In this document: positions 1-6,629 of the stretch, piece after piece | Layout of the letters: the number at the start of each line of letters is the position of its first letter | How positions within the stretch are numbered: position 1 is the stretch's first letter | IMG/VR virus record: IMGVR_UViG_3300021226_000021 | Coordinates: 1 to 29,474 of that record | DNA: 29,474 nt | Source of the DNA: a virus | Reading direction: 5' to 3' (one strand) | Program-made: the position numbers and the translations under genes | Notes under the pieces: generated by a model | Told to the model about the DNA's origin: nothing | Seen by the model: the letters and a program-made list of their open reading frames with translations, nothing else | The model's database searches: none

Positions 1-183
1 TGTTTCTCTTGTTTTTGTGTGTGAGCATTACTGTAGCTTAATCGCGGTTGTAGAGTTTGTGTTGTTTTGGATCAGCGAGGTTAGTAGGTCGCGATTGTTG
101 ACGTATGTAGTCGATTGGTCGAATGCTCTGTTGGTCCTTCATCATGTGTGCTGGTGGTGCTAGTGCATTGATTTTTTGTTTTT
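1..183. other. Non-biological read tail beyond the P7 adapter
   Basis: This T/G-rich stretch lies outside the Illumina P7 sequence that starts at 184, so it cannot be phage DNA. It ends in a T-tract at 172-183 interrupted by one G, which matches the poly-T spacer that flow-cell oligonucleotides carry 5' of P7. The rest has no coding signal and reads like low-quality bases called past the end of a template. It should be trimmed. Confidence 0.85.
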
Positions 184-247
184 CAAGCAGAAGACGGCAT
201 ACGAGATGCCTAAGTGACTGGAGTTCAGACGTGTGCTCTTCCGATCT
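184..247 (+). other. Illumina P7 / index / read-2 adapter
   Basis: Positions 184-207 match the P7 flow-cell sequence, 208-213 (GCCTAA) is the sample index in reverse-complement form (TTAGGC, recalled as TruSeq index 3), and 214-247 is the read-2 primer region ending in CTCTTCCGATCT. The match is exact as far as can be read by eye. True insert begins at 248. Confidence 0.97.
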
Positions 248-530
248 GCCACATTAGTACTCATACCTCTAAAGTTCTAATAGTCCCCACCTAAGTGACT
301 GATTTGTAACACAAAAGTACTACCGGGGGAGGGGACAACTTGGGCCAATATGTGCGGAACCCTATAGCATACAAAAAAGGGCTAAAATAGGCCATTATTC
401 CACATAATGAAACAGCTCGTAAGTTGTTGATTTATAAGGAAAGATTTCCATAATGTGAAACAAGAAGAAATGGGGGACAGATGAAGATTAGAGTGTGTAG
501 TCTAAAGTGCATTAAAGTCCTAGAAAGTAC

Positions 531-559
531 TTGACAAGTTGAACAATGTGTGTTATAAT
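531..559 (+). promoter_or_regulatory. Sigma70 promoter P1 for the packaging genes
   Basis: TTGACA at 531-536 and TATAAT at 554-559 are both perfect consensus hexamers separated by 17 bases, with an extended -10 (TGT directly before TATAAT). The bases after the -10 box, through ACATA, are shared with the promoters at 5269 and 14993. The promoter implies transcription by unmodified host RNA polymerase. It reads into terS. Confidence 0.93.
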
Positions 560-581
560 AAATACATATAAGCAATTAAGG

Positions 582-612
582 AAGCTTAGATAATTATTAA
601 CTTAATAAGCTT
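582..612 (+). repeat. Inverted repeat in the terS leader
   Basis: AAGCTTA at 582-588 is complementary to TAAGCTT at 606-612. Between and overlapping them TTATTAA (594-600), C, TTAATAA (602-608) forms a second odd palindrome, so two alternative hairpins compete. No U-tract follows, so a simple terminator is unlikely. The function is unknown. Confidence 0.6.
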
Positions 613-614
613 AG

Positions 615-646
615 GCTTATAAGTAACTACATAGTTACTTATAAGC
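615..646 (+). repeat. Perfect 15-bp inverted repeat with a 2-base loop
   Basis: GCTTATAAGTAACTA at 615-629 is the exact reverse complement of 632-646, with only CA between. As RNA it would make a long, perfectly paired hairpin in the terS leader. As DNA it is a near-continuous palindrome suited to a dimeric protein or cruciform. It lacks a U-tract. The right arm runs six bases into the first 21-bp tandem repeat. An RNase III processing site, an operator or part of a packaging site are all possible. Confidence 0.85.
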
Positions 647-703
647 TGCACAGATTGACTCAGAAGCCGTACAGAAGGGCATAGAAGCCGCACAGAAGGA
701 CTT
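641..703 (+). repeat. Three tandem 21-bp repeats abutting the terS start codon
   Basis: Units run 641-661, 662-682 and 683-703. The second and third agree at 18 of 21 positions, and the first matches the third at 16 of 21. The shared core is AGAAGCCG, one variable base, ACAGAAGG. The last unit ends at the base before the ATG at 704 and supplies its Shine-Dalgarno (AAGGA, 693-697). A 21-bp period is two helical turns, so the units would face the same side of DNA, as in iteron-like binding sites. A terS or pac recognition site is a reasonable guess. Confidence 0.8.
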
Positions 704-1078
704 ATGAACATAGATGTTCCTGTTAGAAAAAGAGGCCGTCCTAAGAAGACAGATATTGTTGCCAAGACTCCCGGCAAGCGTAATGCTGTTGGAAGACCAA
801 AAGGGGAGCAGGCCATAATTAATGAATATCGTGCTAGGATGTTAAACAGTCCTAAGAGCGAGAAAGTTATTGAGGCCATCTATGGGGCAGCTTTGGACGA
901 TAACCACAAGAACCAAGCAGCAGCATGGAAGCTCATCATGGATAGGTTGTTGCCTCTCAGTCATTTCGAGAAAGACAAGAATGGTGGTGGCAGGGCTGCT
1001 GTGTCTATCACTATCACTGGTGTTGGTGGGGAGCAAACCATCATCTCAGGTGGAGACGAAGAGGTTATTGATGTCTAA
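704..1078 (+). CDS. terS: Probable terminase small subunit
   Basis: A 124-residue, basic N-terminal protein placed directly before the packaging genes. Residues 8-15 (RKRGRPKK) and 30-33 (GRPK) are AT-hook-like motifs that bind the DNA minor groove, common at the N terminus of small terminases of this size. The middle (about 45-80) is helical, and the tail is acidic. In the virus it would recognise the genome packaging site and load the large terminase. The start has AAGGA six bases upstream. The protein could itself bind the adjacent 21-bp repeats (inference). Identity rests on position, size and AT-hooks rather than on a catalytic motif. Confidence 0.72.
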   Translation: MNIDVPVRKRGRPKKTDIVAKTPGKRNAVGRPKGEQAIINEYRARMLNSPKSEKVIEAIYGAALDDNHKNQAAAWKLIMDRLLPLSHFEKDKNGGGRAAVSITITGVGGEQTIISGGDEEVIDV

Positions 1079-1601
1079 AGATGTTGTTGAACAGAAACTA
1101 AAGAAGCTTGGTTATAGTGATGCTGCCATTGCTGGTATGCTTGGAAACATCTCTGTTGAAACAGGGGACACGTTTAATTACAAGATGAAGCAAGAGGGAG
1201 GCCCGGGCTATGGGCTGTTACAGCTTGACTTCTTAAAACCACATTATGAAAAGTGGAAGAAGCAGAATAAAATAAAAGACAGTGCTGATGCTCAGCTCAA
1301 GTTTTTCCATGACACCGTTTATGGGAAGAGCCAGAACATCATTGGAGCAGGGAATGCTGCCAAACTGCGGGATGTGTTAGAAACAGAACAAGACCCTGCT
1401 GTTGTTGCTGATGTGTTGGCTAAGGGATGGTTTAAACCCAACCCAGAGCGTAACCCAAAGTATGATGAGAGAGCACAGTATGCCTTACAGGTGAGTGGTT
1501 ATCAGCCTCCTGTTCCTCCTGCTCCTGCTCCTCCAGAGCCTTCTTGGTGGGAAAACCCCTTAGCAAGAACAAAGAGTGCTTTAGGGAGTTTGTTTGACTA
1601 G
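1071..1601 (+). CDS. Lysozyme-like peptidoglycan hydrolase (phage tail lysozyme type)
   Basis: A 176-residue protein that probably cleaves the glycan strands of peptidoglycan. Residues 1-145 resemble the phage tail-lysozyme family (Phage_lysozyme2, PF18013, from memory): a helix ending NISVETG offers Glu30 as the likely catalytic acid, followed by GPGYGLLQLD. A Pro-rich linker (PPVPPAPAPPEP) and a short Trp-containing tail follow. No signal peptide is visible. The start at 1071 is chosen because GAGG lies seven bases before it and it overlaps the terS stop by eight bases. Further upstream the frame runs inside terS. The position between the terminase genes is unusual and may mean a virion-associated enzyme rather than the main endolysin, which is more likely the M15 enzyme at 14049. 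Confidence 0.7.
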   Translation: MSKDVVEQKLKKLGYSDAAIAGMLGNISVETGDTFNYKMKQEGGPGYGLLQLDFLKPHYEKWKKQNKIKDSADAQLKFFHDTVYGKSQNIIGAGNAAKLRDVLETEQDPAVVADVLAKGWFKPNPERNPKYDERAQYALQVSGYQPPVPPAPAPPEPSWWENPLARTKSALGSLFD

Positions 1602-2841
1602 TTTAGATATTAAGCTGTTGCCGTGGCAGCAAACTGTGTGGAATGACAAGAGTCGTTTCAAGGTGGTGGCTGCTGGACGAAGGACAGGTAAGAGCCGCTT
1701 GGCTGCCTATTTGTTGTTGTTCAATGCCTTGCAAGCAGAGAAGGGACATGTGTTCTATGTTGCCCCTACACAGGGACAGGCAAGGGACATTATGTGGCAA
1801 ACCCTGCTTGAGGTGGGGCATGCTGTCATCTCAGGAAGTCATGTTAACAACTTACAGGTGAAGCTTGTTAACGGAGCCACCATTAGTTTAAAGGGTGCTG
1901 ACAGACCAGAAACTATGCGAGGAGTATCCTTGAAGTTTCTGGTGATGGACGAATATGCAGACATGAAGCCAGAGGTGTGGGAACAGATTTTACGTCCTGC
2001 CTTGGCTGACCAGAAGGGACACGCCTTGTTCATTGGAACACCAATGGGCAGAAACCATTTCTATGAGCTGTACCAGTATGGCTTGTCTGAGAAAGATGAG
2101 ACATTCAAGAGCTGGCATTTCACCAGCTATGACAACCCTCTCATTGACCCAGAAGAGATTGAGAGTGCTAAGAAGAACATGAGCAGCTTTGCCTTTAGGC
2201 AAGAGTTCATGGCTTCGTTTGAGGCACAGGGTGGAGAATTGTTCAAAGAAGAATGGGTACAGTTTGATGAAGAGGAGCCTGATGGTGACTACTTCATTGC
2301 CATTGACTTGGCTGGCTTTGCAGATGAGAGCAAGGGAAGCAAGAGCAAGAAGCTGGATGACAGTGCCATAGCCATTGTGAAGACCAATGACAAGGGCTGG
2401 TATGTTAAGGATATTGTCTTTGGACGTTGGACAGTGGAAGACACAGCAAAGAAGATATTTGCTGCTGTTAAGAAGTATGAGCCTGTGTCAATTGGAATTG
2501 AGAAGGGCATTGCCAAGCAAGCTGTGATGCCTTATTTGTCAGATATAATGAGAAGAACACAGACGTTCTTTAGAGTGGAAGAGCTAAGTCATGGAAACAA
2601 AAAGAAAACAGATCGAATTGTATGGGCATTACAAGGGCGTTTTGAACACGGTCAAATTGTCCTTAACAAGGGAGAGTGGAACATACAGTTTCTTGACCAA
2701 CTCTTCCAATTTCCAAATACTCTTGTGCATGATGACTTGATTGATGCTCTGAGTTACATAGAACAGCTCAGTAAGCAAAGCTATGTGACAGACTTTGAAG
2801 AAGAAGAATTTGAACCAATGGACGCTTTAAGCGGATACTAA
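1594..2841 (+). CDS. terL: Terminase large subunit
   Basis: The 415-residue ATPase-nuclease motor that packages DNA into proheads and cuts the concatemer. The Walker A motif is GRRTGKS at 28-34, Walker B is LKFLVMDE at 113-120, and the FIGTPMGRNHFYE coupling motif follows. The C-terminal RNase H-like nuclease begins at FIAIDLAG (first metal Asp), with later acidic residues in EKGIAK and DDLIDALSY. The only start with a ribosome site is TTG at 1594 (GGGAG at 1584-1588, spacer five), since no in-frame ATG occurs before the Walker A region. It overlaps the lysozyme-like gene by eight bases. The length is slightly short for the family but complete. Confidence 0.96.
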   Translation: MTSLDIKLLPWQQTVWNDKSRFKVVAAGRRTGKSRLAAYLLLFNALQAEKGHVFYVAPTQGQARDIMWQTLLEVGHAVISGSHVNNLQVKLVNGATISLKGADRPETMRGVSLKFLVMDEYADMKPEVWEQILRPALADQKGHALFIGTPMGRNHFYELYQYGLSEKDETFKSWHFTSYDNPLIDPEEIESAKKNMSSFAFRQEFMASFEAQGGELFKEEWVQFDEEEPDGDYFIAIDLAGFADESKGSKSKKLDDSAIAIVKTNDKGWYVKDIVFGRWTVEDTAKKIFAAVKKYEPVSIGIEKGIAKQAVMPYLSDIMRRTQTFFRVEELSHGNKKKTDRIVWALQGRFEHGQIVLNKGEWNIQFLDQLFQFPNTLVHDDLIDALSYIEQLSKQSYVTDFEEEEFEPMDALSGY

Positions 2842-3296
2842 TGGATATATGTCCCCTTCCTTTAAGAAGTAATGAACTTAATGTTCGTAACCATCTCAAG
2901 ACAATTAAAGAACATGGTCTTGGCCCTGCTGACCCCCGACAACCTAATGATGCTTTTTGGAAAGCAAAGGCTAAGAAGTGGGGAGTGACAGAAGGGGATG
3001 CACGTGGTCGCCTATGCGCCAATTGTGAACATTACTTAAATACTTCTTTAATAACTAAATGTATTGAAGAAGGGCCAGCTAAGAAATTAAAAGCTTCTGC
3101 TCTTCCTTTGTCACCTAAGTGGGCTGATATTGAAAGTAAACCAGTAGCATATTGCACCTTGTATGACATTACTTGTTCTCCTATTCGTACTTGTGATAGT
3201 CAAGAACTTGGTGGCCCTATTGATGATATAAAGCAAAAAGCTATAGAGCTGGCTGACCTTGTTGGTAATTTTGATAACGAACTTGAGGCTGAATAA
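2841..3296 (+). CDS. Cysteine-rich putative metal-binding protein
   Basis: A 151-residue protein with six Cys in the central part: Cys59 and Cys62 (CANC), Cys74, Cys105, Cys112 and Cys118 (in CSPIRTCD). The pattern suggests a zinc or iron-sulfur site. The order CxxC, C, YC, C, RTCD and GGP reminds me of uncharacterised phage proteins next to terminase or portal genes, and loosely of high-potential iron-sulfur proteins, but no ligand can be fixed from sequence alone. The N-terminal half holds a conserved-looking DPRQPNDAFWKAKAKKWG segment, and the tail is acidic. Its ATG overlaps the terL stop by one base and its stop overlaps the portal ATG by one base, indicating translational coupling in the packaging operon. 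Confidence 0.65.
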   Translation: MDICPLPLRSNELNVRNHLKTIKEHGLGPADPRQPNDAFWKAKAKKWGVTEGDARGRLCANCEHYLNTSLITKCIEEGPAKKLKASALPLSPKWADIESKPVAYCTLYDITCSPIRTCDSQELGGPIDDIKQKAIELADLVGNFDNELEAE

Positions 3297-5266
3297 TGAA
3301 ATTTGATTCTGAAGAAACCTATAAGAGCAGCAGCCTTGCTGGTTGGGTGATTGAGAAAGCTGATAAATGGCGTGACCATTATACAAGCAATCACCAAGAG
3401 AAGTTTGATGAATACTATCGCTTGTGGCGTGGTCAGTGGGATGCTGCTGATCGGACACGTGAGAGCGAGCGAAGCAAGCTTATCAGTCCTGCTTTGCAAC
3501 AAGCTGTAGAGAGCAGTGTTGCTGAGGTTGAAGAAGCCACCTTTGGTCGTGGAAAATGGTTTGACATCCATGATGACATGCGTGATGGTGAACGAGAAGA
3601 CATCGCCTTCTTGCGTAATGCTCTGGATGAAGAGTTTAAATATACCAAGACACGCAAGGCCGTTGCTGAATGTTTGTTAAACGCTGCCGTGTTTGGTACA
3701 GGCATGGCTGAGCTTGTCCTTGATGAGGTGCAAGACTTCACACCAACTACACAACCCATCCTTGATGGAGCCATGCAAGCCGTTGGCGTGACAGTGAAGC
3801 CTCGTACAGTGGTGAAGATTCGTCCGATTCTGCCACAGAACTTCTTGATTGACCCTGTAGCTTCCTCTATCGAAGAAGCCTTGGGTGTGGCTATTGATGA
3901 GTTTGTACCTAAACATCAAGTAGAGATGCTCATTGAGAAGGGCATCTATCGTGATGTTGACCTAACAGCCTCAGCTCCTGATCAAGACCTTGAGCCTGAC
4001 CAAGACTTGGTGATTTACCAAGATGATAAGGTTCGTCTTACCAAGTATTATGGCTTTGTTCCTCGTAAGGAATTCAATGAAGCAATGGACTTGCCTCCTC
4101 CAAAAGAAGAGAGCAGCAAGAAGGAAGGCACAAAAGAACACGAGCTGGACGAAGAAAGCGAATATGTAGAAGCCATTGTTGTTGTGGCTAATGGCGGTCA
4201 GCTCTTGAAGGTGGAAGAAAACCCCTACATGATGCAAGATAGGCCTCTGATTGCCTTCCCTTGGGATGTGGTTCCCGGACGCTTCTGGGGTCGTGGCATT
4301 TGTGAGAAGGGATATAACAGCCAGAAGGCTTTGGATGCAGAGCTTCGTGCTCGCATTGACGCTTTGGCTCTCACTGTCCACCCAATGATGGCTATGGATG
4401 GTACACGTATGCCTCGTGGCTCTAAGTTTGAGATTCGTCCCGGCAAAACCATCATCACGAATGGCAATCCTGCTGAGATTATGATGCCATTTAAGTTTGG
4501 CAACCTTGACCAAGTGAGCTTTACACAGGCAGAAAGCCTCCAGCGCATGGTTCAGATGGCTACAGGAGCTATTGATGCAGCAGGAATCCCCGGAAGTATC
4601 AATGGAGAGGCAGCAGCAGGGGCTGTTAGCATGTCTCTGGGAGCCATTATCAAGCGTCACAAGCGTACATTGATTAACTTCCAAGACTCTTTCCTTATTC
4701 CGCTGGTTAGCAAGGTTGCTTGGCGTTATATGCAGTATGACCCAGACAATTTCCCTGCACAAGACTATAAGTTTGTAGCTTCCAGCAGCCTTGGTGTCAT
4801 TGCACGTGAGTATGAAGTGACACAATTGGTGCAGCTTCTGCAAACCTTGGGACAAGACAGCCCAATGTACCCCATGTTGGTGGAAGCTGTCATTGAGAAC
4901 ATGAGCTTGTCCAACCGAGAAGGCATGATTACCAAGCTTCGTGAGATTAATCAACCCAACCCACAGGCACAACAGGTGCAGCAAGCTCAGCTTGAGATGC
5001 AAATGGCAGCAGCACAGGCTCAGACAGCCCTCTATCAGGCACAAGCTGCTGAAAGCCAGAGCCGAGCAGCCAAGCTGCAAGCAGAAACACAGGCTGTTCC
5101 TGTCAGGCTGGAGAATGATCGCATCCGTGCCATCTCTTCCAACCTACAAGTGGGCAACCAAGATGATAAAGAGTTTGAACGCAGGGCTAAGCTTGCTGAG
5201 CTGGTCTTGAAAGAACGAGAAATTGCAAGCAAGGAAGCAATTGTTTCCAAACAGATGCAGCAATAA
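3296..5266 (+). CDS. Portal (head-to-tail connector) protein
   Basis: A 656-residue protein that would form the dodecameric channel at the special capsid vertex. Size, position after terL and the layout fit large podovirus portals. The N terminus (about 15-95) has Trp-rich helices (DEYYRLWRGQWDAADRTRE) and the ISPALQQAVESSVAEVEEA segment typical of portals. The middle contains PLIAFPWDVVPGRFWGRGICEKG, and residues about 390-450 look like the stem and tunnel-loop region. Residues about 550-610 are a Gln/Ala-rich coiled coil, forming a barrel-like C-terminal extension. The gene overlaps its predecessor by one base and is the last of the P1-driven packaging genes before promoter P2. Confidence 0.88.
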   Translation: MKFDSEETYKSSSLAGWVIEKADKWRDHYTSNHQEKFDEYYRLWRGQWDAADRTRESERSKLISPALQQAVESSVAEVEEATFGRGKWFDIHDDMRDGEREDIAFLRNALDEEFKYTKTRKAVAECLLNAAVFGTGMAELVLDEVQDFTPTTQPILDGAMQAVGVTVKPRTVVKIRPILPQNFLIDPVASSIEEALGVAIDEFVPKHQVEMLIEKGIYRDVDLTASAPDQDLEPDQDLVIYQDDKVRLTKYYGFVPRKEFNEAMDLPPPKEESSKKEGTKEHELDEESEYVEAIVVVANGGQLLKVEENPYMMQDRPLIAFPWDVVPGRFWGRGICEKGYNSQKALDAELRARIDALALTVHPMMAMDGTRMPRGSKFEIRPGKTIITNGNPAEIMMPFKFGNLDQVSFTQAESLQRMVQMATGAIDAAGIPGSINGEAAAGAVSMSLGAIIKRHKRTLINFQDSFLIPLVSKVAWRYMQYDPDNFPAQDYKFVASSSLGVIAREYEVTQLVQLLQTLGQDSPMYPMLVEAVIENMSLSNREGMITKLREINQPNPQAQQVQQAQLEMQMAAAQAQTALYQAQAAESQSRAAKLQAETQAVPVRLENDRIRAISSNLQVGNQDDKEFERRAKLAELVLKEREIASKEAIVSKQMQQ

Positions 5267-5268
5267 GC

Positions 5269-5297
5269 TTGACAAAGTAAAACTTTTGTGGTATAAT
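5269..5297 (+). promoter_or_regulatory. Sigma70 promoter P2 for the head genes
   Basis: TTGACA at 5269-5274 and TATAAT at 5292-5297 with a 17-base spacer and TGG before the -10 box (extended -10). It begins two bases after the portal stop. AGCTTGACAAA is shared with P3, and the ACAT after the -10 box is shared with both other promoters. It drives the two small genes, scaffold and capsid up to the terminator at 7598. Confidence 0.93.
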
Positions 5298-5331
5298 AAA
5301 CACATCAGCATCCATTACAGGAGAAATGCTC

Positions 5332-5574
5332 ATGGATAAAGAGTTACAAGAATATTATGAATCTCTTCTAGACTTGTTTGTACATAAAGGCTGGAGCGTA
5401 TATCAGGATGACCTTAAGCGTAGCTTAGACAATCTTTCTGACATTCGTAACACCTCAGATGCTAACATGTTCTGGTTTAGAAAAGGACAAGTGGAAGTTT
5501 TAGAAACTCTTCTTGGTTATCGTAATGCTATCGAAGCATCATATGCGGAGCTTACAGATGATCAGAGTGTTTGA
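5332..5574 (+). CDS. Small conserved-type head-module protein, unknown function
   Basis: An 80-residue, probably all-helical acidic protein with no catalytic motif. The ATG at 5332 is preferred over the one at 5326 because AGGAG (5319-5323) is eight bases from the former but only two from the latter. Similar small proteins of the form MDK-LEEYY, ending in a KGQ-ILDxLL segment, sit beside a zinc-ribbon protein between portal and scaffold in other podoviruses, as far as I recall. It is the first gene after promoter P2. Its stop lies 17 bases inside the next gene. A role in head assembly is inferred only from position. Confidence 0.75.
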   Translation: MDKELQEYYESLLDLFVHKGWSVYQDDLKRSLDNLSDIRNTSDANMFWFRKGQVEVLETLLGYRNAIEASYAELTDDQSV

Positions 5575-5791
5575 TTTCCTATGTCCTGATGGTCATGAAC
5601 AAGAACGATTTATTTCTGTAGAAGCAGAAACAGTAGATTGTAATGTTTGTGGCAAAACTGCCTTTCGTCAAATAAGCACTCCTAGAGTTAAGCTTGAAGG
5701 CATAACTGGTGATTTCCCCGGGGCTGCAATGAAGTGGGAAAAGAAACACCGAGAACAACTGGCGAAAGAGCAGAAGCGGAATGCCTCATAA
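5558..5791 (+). CDS. FmdB-type zinc-ribbon protein
   Basis: A 77-residue protein with a compact N-terminal zinc site: Cys9 and His13 (CPDGH), then Cys28 and Cys31 (CNVCGK). This resembles FmdB-type regulatory zinc ribbons, a family widely found in phage genomes with no settled role. The C-terminal 30 residues are highly charged (KWEKKHREQLAKEQKR), consistent with nucleic-acid or scaffold contact. The start at 5558 has GGAG seven bases upstream and overlaps the preceding gene by 17 bases; an upstream in-frame ATG at 5513 lies deep in that gene and lacks a ribosome site. It sits immediately before the scaffold gene. Confidence 0.78.
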   Translation: MIRVFDFLCPDGHEQERFISVEAETVDCNVCGKTAFRQISTPRVKLEGITGDFPGAAMKWEKKHREQLAKEQKRNAS

Positions 5792-5841
5792 GAGGGAACA
5801 TTCTAAATTTCTTCCATAATGCTATTAAGCACGGAGACTAT

Positions 5842-6606
5842 ATGGCAACATTTATTGACGACAGCGTACAAGACACACAAGAGGACATCTCTCAAGTAGA
5901 GCAAGTTCAAGAGGAACCTCAACAGGAAAGCCCTCAAGAACAAATCCCAGAGCGATACAAAGGTAAAAGTGCAACTGATTTGATTCGTATGCACCAAGAG
6001 GCTGAGAAGCTGATGGGGCGACACTCACAAGAAGTTGGAGAACTTCGACGTATCGTGGATGATTTTGTAAAAGCACAAGTCGTTACCAAAGAAGCCCCAC
6101 AGGACGAAGAGGTAGATTTCTTCTCTGACCCTCAGAAGGCTGTTGAACAGGCTGTTGCACGCCACCCTAAGATTAAAGAAGCAGAAGCTTTGAATGCACA
6201 GCTTGCAAAAGCTCAAGCATTGACAGCTCTTAAAGAAGCTCACCCGGACTATGCGGATATTATTAATGACGATGGTTTTAAGGAGTGGGTTGGCAAGAGC
6301 AAGGTACGAAGCGAGCTTCTTTCACGTGCAGACCAGCGGTATGACTTTGACGCAGCAGACGATCTTTTGACTACATGGAAAGAACGTCAGCAGATGTTGA
6401 GCAACACTGTTGAAATGCAAAAGGCTGATCGTAAACAGCAACTTAAACAAGCATCAACTGGTTCTGTTAAAGGAACTGGCGAGGCACAGAGCAAAAAGAT
6501 TTATCGTCGTGCTGACATTGTAGACCTCATGCGTAAAGACCCTGACCGATACATGTCCTTGCAGCCAGAAATCATGGCAGCATATGCAGAAGGAAGGGTT
6601 CGTTAA
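5842..6606 (+). CDS. Capsid scaffolding protein
   Basis: A 254-residue, highly charged, mostly helical protein directly before the capsid gene. The N terminus is rich in Gln/Glu/Asp (DTQEDISQVEQVQEEPQQES), the central part is coiled-coil-like, and the C-terminal 40 residues form a basic helical segment (KKIYRRADIVDLMRKDPDRY) ending AAYAEGRVR, a signature shared by many podovirus and siphovirus scaffolds that bind coat protein through this end. The ATG at 5842 is chosen because GGAG lies five bases upstream; the open frame extends further but has no ribosome site. It would template prohead assembly and leave before or during packaging. Confidence 0.85.
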   Translation: MATFIDDSVQDTQEDISQVEQVQEEPQQESPQEQIPERYKGKSATDLIRMHQEAEKLMGRHSQEVGELRRIVDDFVKAQVVTKEAPQDEEVDFFSDPQKAVEQAVARHPKIKEAEALNAQLAKAQALTALKEAHPDYADIINDDGFKEWVGKSKVRSELLSRADQRYDFDAADDLLTTWKERQQMLSNTVEMQKADRKQQLKQASTGSVKGTGEAQSKKIYRRADIVDLMRKDPDRYMSLQPEIMAAYAEGRVR

Positions 6607-6629
6607 TAACCTTATGAAAGACATTTAAA

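Larger units (their letters stand above)
248..703 (+). other. Non-coding leader upstream of the packaging operon
   Basis: These 456 bases have no convincing gene on either strand. From left to right they hold an AT-rich stretch with a small inverted repeat (CATTAT at 393-398 and ATAATG at 404-409), a consensus sigma70 promoter (531-559), two hairpin-forming inverted repeats (582-612 and 615-646) and three 21-bp tandem repeats (641-703). If transcription starts about seven bases after the -10 box, the terS mRNA leader is roughly 135-140 nt long and highly structured. A reverse-strand reading frame over 586-879 merely mirrors the repeats. Confidence 0.75.

Noticed and set aside
278-288. TAATAGTCCCC shared with the terminator at 24449-24459
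   Set aside because: Eleven bases without pairing partner at the left site; probably coincidence.
393-462. Repeated CCATAATG/CCACATAATG elements as possible operators
   Set aside because: Short, imperfect and in AT-rich DNA; too weak to call a regulatory site.
586-879. Minus-strand frame upstream of terS with repeating SVRLL blocks
   Set aside because: The blocks only reflect the 21-bp tandem repeats; it runs antisense to terS and lacks a ribosome site.
3971-5080. 369-residue minus-strand frame opposite the portal
   Set aside because: Composition is that of an antisense shadow (many Cys, His, Leu, Ser), and the portal on the other strand is clearly real.
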